Part shown: positions 50,701 to 55,644 of the stretch, in pieces
Numbering within the stretch: position 1 is the first letter of the stretch
Layout of the letters: each line of letters opens with the position of its first letter
From: Tubiluchus corallicola
Lineage: Eukaryota > Priapulida > Priapulimorpha > Priapulimorphida > Tubiluchidae
Assembly: GCA_030141605.1 (NCBI GenBank)
Contig: JAQGDQ010000403.1
Span: 97,001 to 161,000, forward strand
Length of the DNA: 64,000 nt
Direction of reading: 5' to 3'
The notes under the pieces: generated by a model
The model's input: only the letters and a program-made list of their open reading frames with translations
Told to the model about the DNA's origin: nothing
Databases searched by the model: none
Made by a program: the position numbers and the translations under genes

Positions 50701-51686
50701 GTAAGCAAGCAAATCGTTGGCTTTGCAAAAACAAAGTGTTATGCCAAGGATAAATTTGGCAGCATGATTCCCTAAGTCATAAAAGCTTTTTGGCCATAGA
50801 GACAAATTACTTGAATTACTGAAAATTCATTGTTACTAACCGGAATCTTTCCAGTAAGATAAACAGCATTTCGCAACATACTTCAAGGCTCACCTTTCTT
50901 ACTCTAAAAATGATATACAGTACAAAAGCTATTACTGAAACTAAAGTACGATTTGAAACAAAGACCTTACTCACTGTTACTGCACGAAACACCAATAAAA
51001 TGATCAGCATTTAAAAAACAATTAAATCTGCAGATAAGAAAAGTTGGGATCTGCTAACAAACTAAAATGCAAAAAATTAGGAAACACAACTGCACCTTAG
51101 ACAACATACTGTTCATTTACTTGCATGGTATTAAAAATTAATAATCACCATGTGATGATGTGGATTTGATGTAGCGGGTTTGGTGAGAGTGCTGTGGGTG
51201 TTGTGTTGTGGATAGTGTGGTGGGGTGGTAGGGTGTTGGTGGAGTGGTGTGGTGTAGTGTGGTCTGGGTGGTGCAGTGAGGTATTGGTAGTGTGGTGTGG
51301 GTAATGTGGTAGGGTGTGGGTGCTATTGATTTGGTTTGTGGGCATGGTGTGCTACGGTGTGGATTATGTGATGTTGCGGCATGGTGTGGGTGGTGTGGCG
51401 CGGGTGGTGAGTTGTGAGTTGGTTTGGTGCGGGTGTTGTGCTGTGAGTAGGGTGGTGGGTGGTTGTGTGGTGTGGATTGTTGTTGAGTTTATGTGCAAAA
51501 TTCTTTTTGCAGAGTTTGGCTAGTTAAACATTAATTTACATATATTATATCTGCCTCATAAATTAACGATGAAAAAATGAAAATTTCCAGCTTGTTCAGT
51601 TAAGCAGGCATTACCTTGATACTATCATCCAGTCGGGAAGGCTGGTTATCCTTGATTGCAGCGAGCAGTTTATTCATTTCTTCCAT
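8026..51686 (-). CDS. ESPL1: Separase (ESPL1/separin), complete, 28 coding exons
   Basis: Separase is the CD-clan cysteine protease that cleaves cohesin kleisin (Rad21/Scc1) at anaphase onset and is held inactive by securin or Cdk1-cyclin B. Exons, 5' to 3' (complement): 51615-51686, 50357-50461, 49791-49934, 48179-49190, 47657-47767, 47027-47166, 45875-46092, 45325-45558, 45000-45132, 43542-43802, 42974-43108, 42426-42557, 39537-39685, 37771-37935, 36856-36993, 36499-36565, 33589-35408, 32128-32270, 31687-31897, 27436-27605, 26777-26907, 26514-26630, 25913-26077, 14218-14400, 13481-13692, 12716-12799, 11236-11400, 8026-8242. All introns are GT..AG and all junction phases agree. The total is 6834 nt, or 2277 residues (human about 2120). 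The catalytic dyad is His2155 (YCGHGTG) and Cys2181 (MGCSSG), 26 residues apart as in human H2003/C2029. The N-terminal two thirds is helical. The start ATG at 51686 is the first after a good acceptor. Single-base edges are my own splice calls. Confidence 0.93.
8436..8564. repeat. Tandem duplication, about 64 bp x 2
   Basis: The string ATGCAAGC[G/A]TGTCAAGGACC with its following sequence is repeated after 64 bp with a few changes. It lies in separase intron 27. No coding content is seen. Confidence 0.7.
9670..9780 (+). repeat. 5S rRNA-like fragment 2
   Basis: GTCAAGCACCATTGGCTCTG followed by GTGCTTGGATGGGTGGC resembles the 5S internal control region (AAGTTAAGCA...TGGATGGGTGACC). It is degenerate, and is probably a 5S-derived SINE relic inside separase intron 27. 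Confidence 0.45.
10440..11015. repeat. Dispersed repeat R1, copy 1 (about 550 bp)
   Basis: The sequence aligns over its whole length, in the same orientation, with 35830-36385 with scattered substitutions and small indels. Shared landmarks include GATGACATCACAAACTAACA, CACAAACTAACACATCTG and GGCGAAATGCATGTAACAG. No terminal repeats or long ORF were recognised. Both copies are in separase introns. Confidence 0.7.
11236..11400 (-). CDS. ESPL1: Separase exon 27: catalytic His and Cys
   Basis: This 165-nt exon contains the whole catalytic dyad. YCGHGTGG provides His2155 and LLMGCSSGKL provides Cys2181. Both motifs are the invariant landmarks of peptidase family C50. It follows a GTAAGT donor and a TATAG acceptor, and ends VLNYLVAG before GTAAG. 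Intact residues argue for an active protease and not a pseudogene. Confidence 0.95.
11609..11635. repeat. (AT)n microsatellite
   Basis: A short run of alternating AT interrupted once, in the intron between separase exons 26 and 27. Confidence 0.6.
12716..14400 (-). CDS. ESPL1: Separase exons 24-26: start of the protease domain
   Basis: Exon 24 (14218-14400) ends VILILDK. Exon 25 (13481-13692) opens AIQHLPWESMPILR and contains TFYVLNPANDLPSTQEKF. Exon 26 (12716-12799) encodes EWKGVVARPPTPDEFRLAL and ends HFI-Y over the splice. These are signature strings of the separase peptidase C50 domain (human LVLDKDLQKLPWESMPSL, FYVLNPHNNLSSTEEQF, GWRGVVGEVPRPEQ). Phases 0, 2 and 2 match the flanking exons. 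Confidence 0.93.
15746..15885. repeat. Tandem duplication, about 69 bp x 2
   Basis: GATACATA[A/T]GAAG[T/C]ATCATT followed by GTAAAATCACATAAATGTAT occurs twice, about 69 bp apart. It is intronic and noncoding. Confidence 0.7.
16942..16947 (-). terminator. Candidate poly(A) signal of the ankyrin gene
   Basis: A minus-strand AATAAA begins two bases after the TAA stop of the 602-codon frame. If used, the 3' UTR would be very short. A further signal downstream is equally possible. Confidence 0.3.
16949..18757 (-). CDS. Ankyrin-repeat protein with SOCS-box-like C-terminus (ASB-like), single exon
   Basis: A 602-codon uninterrupted frame encodes about 11-12 ankyrin repeats of 33 residues from about residue 68 to 475, with the usual TPLH/TALF starts, LLxxGAD turns and DxxG/N linkers. 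One repeat has an insertion (HLGSCPVPQWYSRRLPEDYS) and another carries VPWYSPEVSNQ. The last 45 residues include LQCTATRATVQ and HLPKSLTAFVRL, which fit the BC-box and Cul5-box layout of a SOCS box (LPxP appears as LPKS). ASB proteins of this layout are substrate receptors of Cul5-elongin E3 ligases. The gene is nested in separase intron 23 on the same strand. The start is uncertain: Met25 (MVQPQC) or Met31 (MDEEDL) may be the real start, and TTTCAG at 18738 could be an acceptor from an upstream noncoding exon. Ankyrin assignment is certain, ASB membership is likely. Confidence 0.85.
   Translation of the reverse strand: MKFCILHFRNYTIPLSSFAACIAVMVQPQCMDEEDLQEEFIKACHQLNIKRVAKLISCGFDVNKSNGAEHPLTIACKLNNLELVQLLLRQGADPNVISKRQSSPLLIAIQLVNRDIAKELLNFGADANGINCHLWPPVIAAASKDYLLVSELLKYKANVNQKCDKTKRTALFEAAYAGQADIIDLLIDNGADVNAVDDDGESPLHCSCIRDHFQITRMLLEAGCNPNIIDNLHRTPLKVAVGKGDIAAVRCLLEHGADCNVTFKDGISCLFLAAEAGFADITRVLINYGADVNHIARSPFRSALAVACHLGSCPVPQWYSRRLPEDYSNIVQILLENGARCDVIDECGFSVLHIACQNCSLNMVRHLLEFTNPAMVDSLGRTALYYACQNGYVPWYSPEVSNQIITLLLRHGANPNCKDNLGVTLLHVACATYRMSAAELLVEAGADILAKDENSTTPLHILCKALVDHGGTVDMPGDITVVKESYEPGSSWTMKLLLLLSNGARKAICVDLPDACGDTVYSLWKTFYDQKRWLNWQAVIGLSTCVDLIFNINDLLQRKNFLCLQCTATRATVQFSLNYNCHLPKSLTAFVRLHDNLTNEHQ
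18870..19905. repeat. Degenerate CATAC/GTATG tract with strand switch
   Basis: About 1 kb is built from degenerate CATAC, ACCAT and CATACCATG words. The left and middle parts are mainly C/A-rich (CATACC) and the right part from about 19640 is mainly G/T-rich (GGTATGG), so the tract changes strand and can fold on itself. Open frames in it are His/Tyr-rich artefacts. It lies just upstream of the nested ankyrin gene. Confidence 0.75.
20944..21136. repeat. Short-unit tandem repeat, GTACGCAAATTAAA type
   Basis: Units of about 14 bp related to AAAGTACGCAAATT recur about 13 times with variants GTCCGC and GTATGC. It lies in separase intron 23 and has no coding potential. Confidence 0.75.
21443..21522. 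repeat. 30-bp tandem repeat x 3
   Basis: ACTGTGTTGTAACCACTAAC followed by GCCCAGGGT repeats three times almost perfectly. The near-identity suggests a recent expansion. Confidence 0.85.
21665..22145. mobile_element. hAT-type MITE, family B copy 1 (481 bp)
   Basis: The termini are CAGGGGTGTGCAAAT / ATTTGCACACCCCTG, flanked by a perfect 8-bp duplication ATTTAAGG (21657-21664, 22146-22153). Subterminal GGGCCACA/GGGCCGCA blocks are typical of hAT nonautonomous elements. There is no transposase. Copy 2 is at 39895-40309, inverted. Confidence 0.88.
22822..24500. repeat. Satellite-like tandem array, 10 units of 155-167 bp, with CTG/TTG core
   Basis: GACTAGTTCCTGGGTATGAA starts units at 22822, 22980, 23144, 23299, 23463, 23627, 23782, 23940, 24107 and 24274, followed by a degenerate end to about 24500. 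Each unit ends in a GCTGCTGTTACTGCTGCTG-type tract whose copy number explains the length steps of 3 and 9 bp. The units are about 95% alike by eye. The array is in separase intron 23. Confidence 0.92.
25380..25850 (+). mobile_element. Non-LTR retrotransposon 3' relic (LWNSLP type)
   Basis: The plus frame encodes LLWNSLPLQVKQIKSLSAFK followed by TKLKSLIL, the classic C-terminal block of LINE ORF2 proteins. It is followed by AATAAAG and a (TTATAT)n tail. No reverse transcriptase precedes it, so it is a 5'-truncated insertion. Confidence 0.75.
25913..32270 (-). CDS. ESPL1: Separase exons 18-23: linker to pseudo-protease region
   Basis: Exon 18 (32128-32270) is Ser/Thr-rich linker. Exon 19 (31687-31897) has LKLLALCYGTSDASYTGSLL and VGISLRHLALI, matching human LALCLGHRDPYATAFL and VSITCRHQLL. 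Exons 20-21 join as SAIPPG|WTVCQV, matching human LIPSGVTVCVL. Exon 22 has WWQKRYGLDERM, like human WWTGRLALDHRM. Exon 23 ends at GAG|GTAAGT (25913) and continues over an 11.5-kb intron. A BEL/Pao gag fragment and a compound AAT/AAC microsatellite lie in the introns. Confidence 0.9.
27147..27331. repeat. Compound (AAT)n-(AAC)n-(AAT)n microsatellite
   Basis: About 185 bp of AAT units flank a central (AAC)9-type block, in separase intron 20. It produces a spurious poly-Tyr/poly-Cys frame on the minus strand. Confidence 0.95.
27911..27958. repeat. (TA)n palindromic tract
   Basis: Alternating TA with a TTATATATAACAA interruption; able to extrude a cruciform. Intronic. Confidence 0.8.
28517..28707 (-). 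mobile_element. BEL/Pao-type gag fragment (DUF1759-like)
   Basis: The minus frame reads SLPKVEMMYFDGDPLKFHLF followed by IKTFEHAV, then LLRLLHYCTGRARKVVESC. This pattern (PK.....F.GDPL....F...F, then LL..Y..G.A......) is the gag core of BEL/Pao retrotransposons and their domesticated kin. Only about 60 residues remain. No LTR, protease or reverse transcriptase was seen near it. Confidence 0.65.
29715..29915 (-). repeat. LINE-type 3' end with (AAT)n tail, copy 2 (inverted)
   Basis: This is the reverse complement of the element at 6056-6221, beginning at GACGTGTTTATAATGGTGCA (minus strand) and ending in the (AAT)n tract at 29715-29760. Similarity extends over the full length. Confidence 0.65.
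29915..30245. repeat. Two 35-bp direct repeats about 290 bp apart
   Basis: TAATGAGAAAAAAA(A)GAAC followed by AAAAAAACGAAGGTTT occurs at 29917-29951 and again at 30209-30243. The region between has no recognised function. It may mark a local duplication or template switching. Confidence 0.6.
33589..35408 (-). CDS. ESPL1: Separase exon 17: CxCxxC module, disordered linker and autocleavage site
   Basis: This 1820-nt exon encodes residues about 1073-1679. Early on it has PRHGIPFTIFEDN (near residue 1150), then SCNCNRCDD, comparable with the human CDCSLC segment, then a helical block. A Lys/Ser/Asp-rich disordered linker follows. Near the end is SIEMLRAASDSD: EMLR at 1648-1651 fits the ExxR consensus of separase cleavage and sits where human separase has its EILR autocleavage site. 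A basic cluster PPKRKNKKR (about 1660-1668) is a likely nuclear localisation signal. The exon ends AG|GTAACT and joins in phase to exon 18. Confidence 0.9.
35830..36385. repeat. Dispersed repeat R1, copy 2
   Basis: Same-orientation partner of 10440-11015. It occurs in separase intron 16 and shares GATGACATCACAAACTAACA and GGCGAAATGCATGTAACAG landmarks. Possible nonautonomous element of unknown class. Confidence 0.7.
36499..47767 (-). CDS. ESPL1: Separase exons 5-16: central helical repeats
   Basis: Twelve exons of 67-261 nt carry the central alpha-helical solenoid. Recognisable separase-like stretches include MDAFNLGIVCYNKQQFSDAI (exon 6), LWAKVKRDIGKEQ...LRERTFRDTF (exons 7-8), and VICDLLDV...QRAKLLIELA (exon 8), which line up with human WVRVKMD, LKTLRDS and FNIICDLLEL...ATHLVELA. 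Exon 15 has YLHCGLAREAKCYFKEGL, a TPR-like helix pair. Exon 16 (36499-36565) is only 67 nt but is needed for the frame. Introns here contain LINE relics, two MITEs and tandem repeats. Confidence 0.88.
37059..37400 (-). mobile_element. LINE/SINE 3' end related to 5222-5575
   Basis: On the minus strand SRIALLSHSRRCTSINVINN repeats the tail of the 5222-5575 element and is followed by the same GAGACAGAAGGATGCCAACA 3' end and (CAA)n tract. The segment further 5' differs, so this may be a chimeric or SINE-like copy mobilised by the same LINE. Confidence 0.6.
38370..38995 (+). mobile_element. LINE ORF2 C-terminal relic split by a MITE
   Basis: The plus frame SGAILWNTLPNYMKDVSSSH before the MITE (38467-38906) continues after it, across the CTTCACAT target duplication, as HTVKRFAKTF. 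This is the LWNxLP...K motif of non-LTR ORF2 C-termini, interrupted by a later DNA transposon. It lies in separase intron 13. Confidence 0.7.
38467..38906. mobile_element. hAT-type MITE, family A copy 2 (440 bp)
   Basis: The termini are TTGGGGTGAACA / TGCTCACCCCTA with a perfect 8-bp duplication CTTCACAT (38459-38466, 38907-38914). Internally it is closely related to 3589-3979, with an added TTCGAACTCGAATG repeat near the right end. Confidence 0.88.
39895..40309. mobile_element. hAT-type MITE, family B copy 2 (415 bp, inverted)
   Basis: The termini are CAGGGGTGTGCAAA / TTTGCACACCCCTG with a perfect 8-bp duplication CTCTAGAG (39887-39894, 40310-40317). The internal sequence matches 21665-22145 in the opposite orientation. 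Short ORFs across it are artefacts. Confidence 0.88.
40585..40705 (+). mobile_element. LINE tail relic ([19 protein letters not shown])
   Basis: The plus frame encodes [20 protein letters not shown] and then DPE. The same peptide is encoded on the minus strand at about 63015-63095, so two truncated copies of one RTE/Rex-like family are present. This one retains only the extreme C-terminus. Confidence 0.65.
41215..41775. repeat. CGTTAAGCGAGGAC repeat element with internal 39-bp minisatellite
   Basis: From about 41430 to 41705 units like AAAGTGAAACATGTGTCATT plus GAGTGAAAAAATCGTTGTT repeat about seven times. The block ends in GTCGTTAAGCGAGGACTTAC. The flanking part (41215-41425) matches 59965-60210 in inverted orientation, and the end motif also occurs near 39775-39840. 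It is probably a nonautonomous DNA element. Confidence 0.7.
44762..44959 (-). CDS. Candidate small secreted peptide (65 aa), unproven
   Basis: An ATG-initiated frame of 65 codons starts with a convincing signal peptide (MHLKLFVIAIFMVSTAFFIL...ASQ). A short mature part follows with three Cys (RCLCYDQ...PFCYRG) and a basic end (AKDRRQ). It lies in separase intron 9 on the same strand, beginning only about 40 nt inside the intron, and has no recognised family. No promoter or poly(A) signal supports it. It may be a chance frame, or a nested or readthrough small ORF. Confidence 0.2.
   Translation of the reverse strand: MHLKLFVIAIFMVSTAFFILQYTASQNPELEGRIFSIRCLCYDQSYPFQPFCYRGRQFHAKDRRQ
46405..46500 (+). 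repeat. 5S rRNA-like fragment 3
   Basis: AGCAAAGTTAAGCAATGTCG followed by GCATGGGTAACCGCCAGGG resembles the 3' half of 5S rRNA (AAGTTAAGCA..GTCG...TGGATGGGTGACCGCC.GGG). Degenerate, intronic, probably a 5S-derived SINE relic. Confidence 0.5.
47178..47305. repeat. Tandem duplication, about 83 bp
   Basis: TTTATAAT[T/G]AATTACAAAC and the downstream TTGAAGTAGTTAATAA motif occur twice in direct order in separase intron 5. Confidence 0.7.
48179..51686 (-). CDS. ESPL1: Separase exons 1-4: start codon and N-terminal helical region
   Basis: Exon 1 (51615-51686) opens with MEEMNKLLAAIKDN and ends at AAG|GTAATG. Exon 2 (50357-50461) and exon 3 (49791-49934) continue in phase 0. Exon 4 (48179-49190, 1012 nt) is the second largest and encodes a purely helical, Leu-rich segment of the TPR/HEAT-like superhelix that in known separases binds securin and regulates the protease domain. 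No catalytic residues lie here. Sequence conservation is low, as expected for this part of separase. Assignment rests on frame continuity and on the better conserved exons downstream. Confidence 0.85.
51155..51490. repeat. GTGTGG-rich low-complexity tract
   Basis: About 330 bp of degenerate GTGTGGTGTGG words on the plus strand (ACCACACC on the separase strand), in separase intron 1. Runs of GG spaced by a few bases recur. The reading frames across it are compositional artefacts. Confidence 0.8.
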
Positions 51687-52870
51687 TTTCAGTTATTGCA
51701 CAATGACCTGGATTAAACTTTATTATTTTCCACAATGATACATTGAATTAATCAAACTGAAATAAAATTCAAAATTGTAAGTGGCCTTGAACATTTCAAA
51801 AACCAATTTGTGATAAAGTAGAATTAATTCAGGCTCCTTTATCCTGACTAACCAGTTCTTAGTCATTTATACCCTGAACTTGGCTCTCCCTCCAGGTAGG
51901 GAAAACAGCATTTTTAGTATGTAACTATATTTATGAAGCACCCATGGTGTGTATTTATATGCACTAATTAGAGTTCTTTTAGTATGTAAAAATAATTACA
52001 GCAATATTACAGGCTAAATCTAACTGTATCATAAAAATAAAGCCTAGCTATTGCTGAAGTCAGGAATGCAGAGTTCAGTTCAGCTCAGGAAGTCCTGAAA
52101 CTATAACCATTTTCAATTTTTGTATAAAAATGTATTTTAATTTGGCTGTAAACAATTAAGAAAAAAACATGGTAAAACAATTACAACAATTTGAGTGCAG
52201 CTATTTTTGAGTATGCAACTAGCTTAGTGTAAGTCACATCGATGTGTAAAAAATGCAAAAACGGAAATGCAAATAGAGCCCTCATCTCTGAGCAATGACT
52301 ACTGTCTGTCTAACTACAAATTAGCCAGCACCGGGACGCCAGCGTTTAGCCCTGGGACGTTTGTAAGATTTTCCACCCTTGACTATGAGTATGAGTATGA
52401 AGGTAGCTACAACTACAAGAACTCTGGAACCAGATATTGGAATAAAAATTAATTATACATGAGAAATTTTAGCACTAGATCTTGAATACAAAAATAAGTT
52501 GTGTAAGAGAGCAACTAGACTATAGAGTATAGTGACAGACGACTCAAAGTTAATTTGACCAATTAAATAGACAGTTTCTAGTCTATTCTCTCCTCTCAAA
52601 CTGGCCAAATATTCCGTTGTCATAATTATAAAATGGAAAAAAAAAGAATATTGCAACTACACGTAAATTATTTTACAATAATTCAAAACACTCTTCATGA
52701 AATTATCTATCACTAAATTTCACTGCATTTGAAAGAATTTCATTCTTTGACTGAAAATGGAAAAATGAACAAATCAAACATACCGCGACGATGCGCATAA
52801 GTATAATCCGCAGTTTCGCCTATTGTTAACTCGAAAGCGCAACAACAACGACCCACGCGACAACGATGAC
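51687..52870 (-). promoter_or_regulatory. Separase 5' UTR, first noncoding exon and promoter region
   Basis: The coding exon is preceded by TTTAATCCAG|GTCATTG (acceptor at 51708), leaving 21 nt of 5' UTR before ATG. A good donor CGTCGCG|GTATGTTTG lies at 52784 in a small CpG-rich patch (52784-52870) that is unusual in this AT-rich DNA. I infer a noncoding first exon there, with transcription starting near 52.87 kb. No TATA box is evident. Confidence 0.5.
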
Positions 52871-55644
52871 CAAAAAGTAGAAGATGCCTGGGCCGTAGGG
52901 AAATGTAAAGTTTAATAACACTTTAAACACGTTATTACTTTCTGGTTTGGCTACAGAGTTTAGACATTTATGACTGAGGCACGAGACAAGTGTCGAAATG
53001 TTTTGATGTTTTGCATTAATAATATAATAAATTATGTATTATACAATCATTCAGTGTTGGAAATTTTTAATACTACATGTATTAAGATTTTCTGAAGATA
53101 AGCCTTTTAAATTCTCGTTTTTATGGATACAGTTATTGACGAACTTCAGTATCACACAACTTTTTTGTGTCCATGACCATATTCTCCAGACTATTATCAT
53201 TTCTGAGCTATACAACTGACTTAGGATGTATGGTTTGATTTGAACTTAAAAAGCATAATAATTACCATCAAAGTCATTACTACTGTCTATTTAGCATACT
53301 GCTATTCAGCGATAGTATGCACCTAAGCACTGATGCTTAAATACCGCTCTTAGATCATCTATTTTTGAACTATCGTTTACTGTGGTTCTGAAGGCAGATT
53401 GTTGGCTATGCGGTGTGCAAATATCAACCATTGGTGGTTAATGTTACAAACTAATTGCTTAGTTGAAACGATAACCAAGAATCAGGTACTATTGCAGATT
53501 TTAAAGCTGCCCATTTGCAGCAAAGGGACTGATAATCCTGCACAACAATCAAAAAGTCCCACAGAGACTGTACTTTCAAAGGAGTCGAATTCAGTTTGTG
53601 GATTATGCATTGTATGTCTAACAGCAGACCATAGAATTTGTATTATATCACGCACCCATTGTTTGCCTCATTTTTTTCAACGTCTCTAACAACGTCTGTT
53701 TGTGTGCATGTGATTTTTAAAATCTGTGGCTACTGTTCACCAGCTATTGTCACTGGCAAGAGTGAGCATTATAAGTCTGGCATTCAACAAGTGACTACCT
53801 GTTGTACAAATGGCTCGTGTAAAACCTATCAGCTCTAGAATAAATATATTAGAATGACTTTGAAAAACTTTTCATGGTAAGGTGGTAAAATTTTGCATGA
53901 AGTCATTTAGATAGATTACAGTTGAGCCCGAGTTTTTTCTTGTTCTCAATACAGGTTCCAAATATGCCCCTCAAATGGATTTGTCCTATACATTGTTATG
54001 TTGATGATATTTCTTTCATTCTAATTAATGCACAAATGCATCTGTACCAACAATGAGCATTCAAAGTTTGTATGAAACAGATTCTAAATAGAATTCATGG
54101 GAACCACAAACACTTGCTTTTCTTATGAAAAACTTCACAAGAAATAAGCAAGCAGGACATACCAGATCCAAGCACATTAGTACTTCCATTCTAATTTCCT
54201 ATATACACTGCATTATTGGTATTTTAGAGTAGCTTTTTGGTCAGTATTCCGTGTAAGCTTACACGAAATTAGTTGGCCAAACTTATTTTTTACCTGGTGT
54301 TACCACCAAGAGAAAAATGACGAAAAACTCAAACCCTGGCTGGCAATGCTCCAAGAAGTAATCCTTTCGTGGGAATTCGAAACCAGGGTGAGGTTGTAAT
54401 TTAGATACCAATTATACAGGTTCCAGTTTAGGTTCAGGTTCACAAAATTTTCATGTTGGCTGTCAAAAACGAAAAATCTATGCAACTTGCAAGCACCCAA
54501 CAGCACAGTCATTTGTTACTATTCATACAACAATTATTCTAATTACATAGGTTCCCGGGTTTTTAATTCCCTGTAGCTTTCATTTGTTTCAACTGTGGTT
54601 AGCTTTAATAGCATGCAAAGACAATTTTTAGACAGCTCCGCCCCCATTCCTACAGGCCACACCACGTCATGTGGTTAGGTGAAGCAAGCAGTTCAGTGGC
54701 TCCCCAATTCAAAACCTGCCTGACGTTGTACTTTAAATGCGATTGCAAACAAGTCACAGAGTTTTCATGCTGGTTGTCAAAATGAAAATCTGTGCAACCT
54801 GTTATGCACTAACAACATCAGACTGGGATGCTCACTAACACCAGATGTGCTGTTGTTATATGCAAATACAGATAATTATATTTATTTGGGTGTTAACTCA
54901 GTGCCAAATACTAACTTCTAAGTAACATGCAATGTGGAAATGAATAAACTCTTGAACTCTTGAACTTATCTATTGTGCTACAGTCTAGCTGACGAACTAT
55001 AGTGCTATTATATGGTATGAACTATAATATTCATTTCTCACATCATAATGCGTTCAGTCACACCAGTAATACTCGAAAGTAATAATAATTTAAATAGTGT
55101 GTGAGGAGTGTACAACCACGTAGTCATTTATAAACTCCCCTTGCTTAATAGATGTAATATGTTTAATATGCGCGAGTCTGTAGAAAAGTACAGCAGGTCT
55201 AACAATGTAACTAATGAGGGCGTGATAATAGCAATAAGGATATGAATGTTAGGGAGGGAAAATATAATAAATGCAATTTTAGTTGAGCCATAAAATTAAT
55301 GGTGAACATAAATAGTTAAAAATTTTAAATTGTTAAGTGGTAGTTATATGAATATACATCTCATGCCATGTCAATACCATGAGTTGCCAACTTGCTGAAC
55401 GAGTTACCGTTTTTGTTTTAATTGTACAAGTCGTGAAGAATTTCTTATGTGGAGTACAATAATGATGCAAAAGTTGAAGATGGTAAAAGACGCGGTTTAG
55501 AAGAATGCGCTTCTATAAAATCAGTCACATGACTTTTATCGGCTTTTCGACTTGTATTTTCGACATTTTTAGGTTTTTGTGTTTTTGATATTAGTAATAT
55601 TAACATTTGAAGAGACAAATTACAACTATATTATTGATGAAGTG
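52871..55644. other. Intergenic region between divergent separase and CFAP410
   Basis: About 2.8 kb separates the inferred separase first exon (-) from the CFAP410 start codon (+). The 96-codon frame at 53399-53689 has no ATG support or recognised domain. Two diverged copies of a TTTTCATG(T/C)TGG(C/T)TGTCAAAA block lie near 54440 and 54760. TGAATAAACTCTTGAACTCT near 54940 looks like a LINE 3' end. Confidence 0.45.

Noticed and set aside
53399-53838. Possible Cys-rich gene upstream of CFAP410
   Set aside because: The frames are short and overlapping, start without support, and show no recognisable domain or splice consistency.
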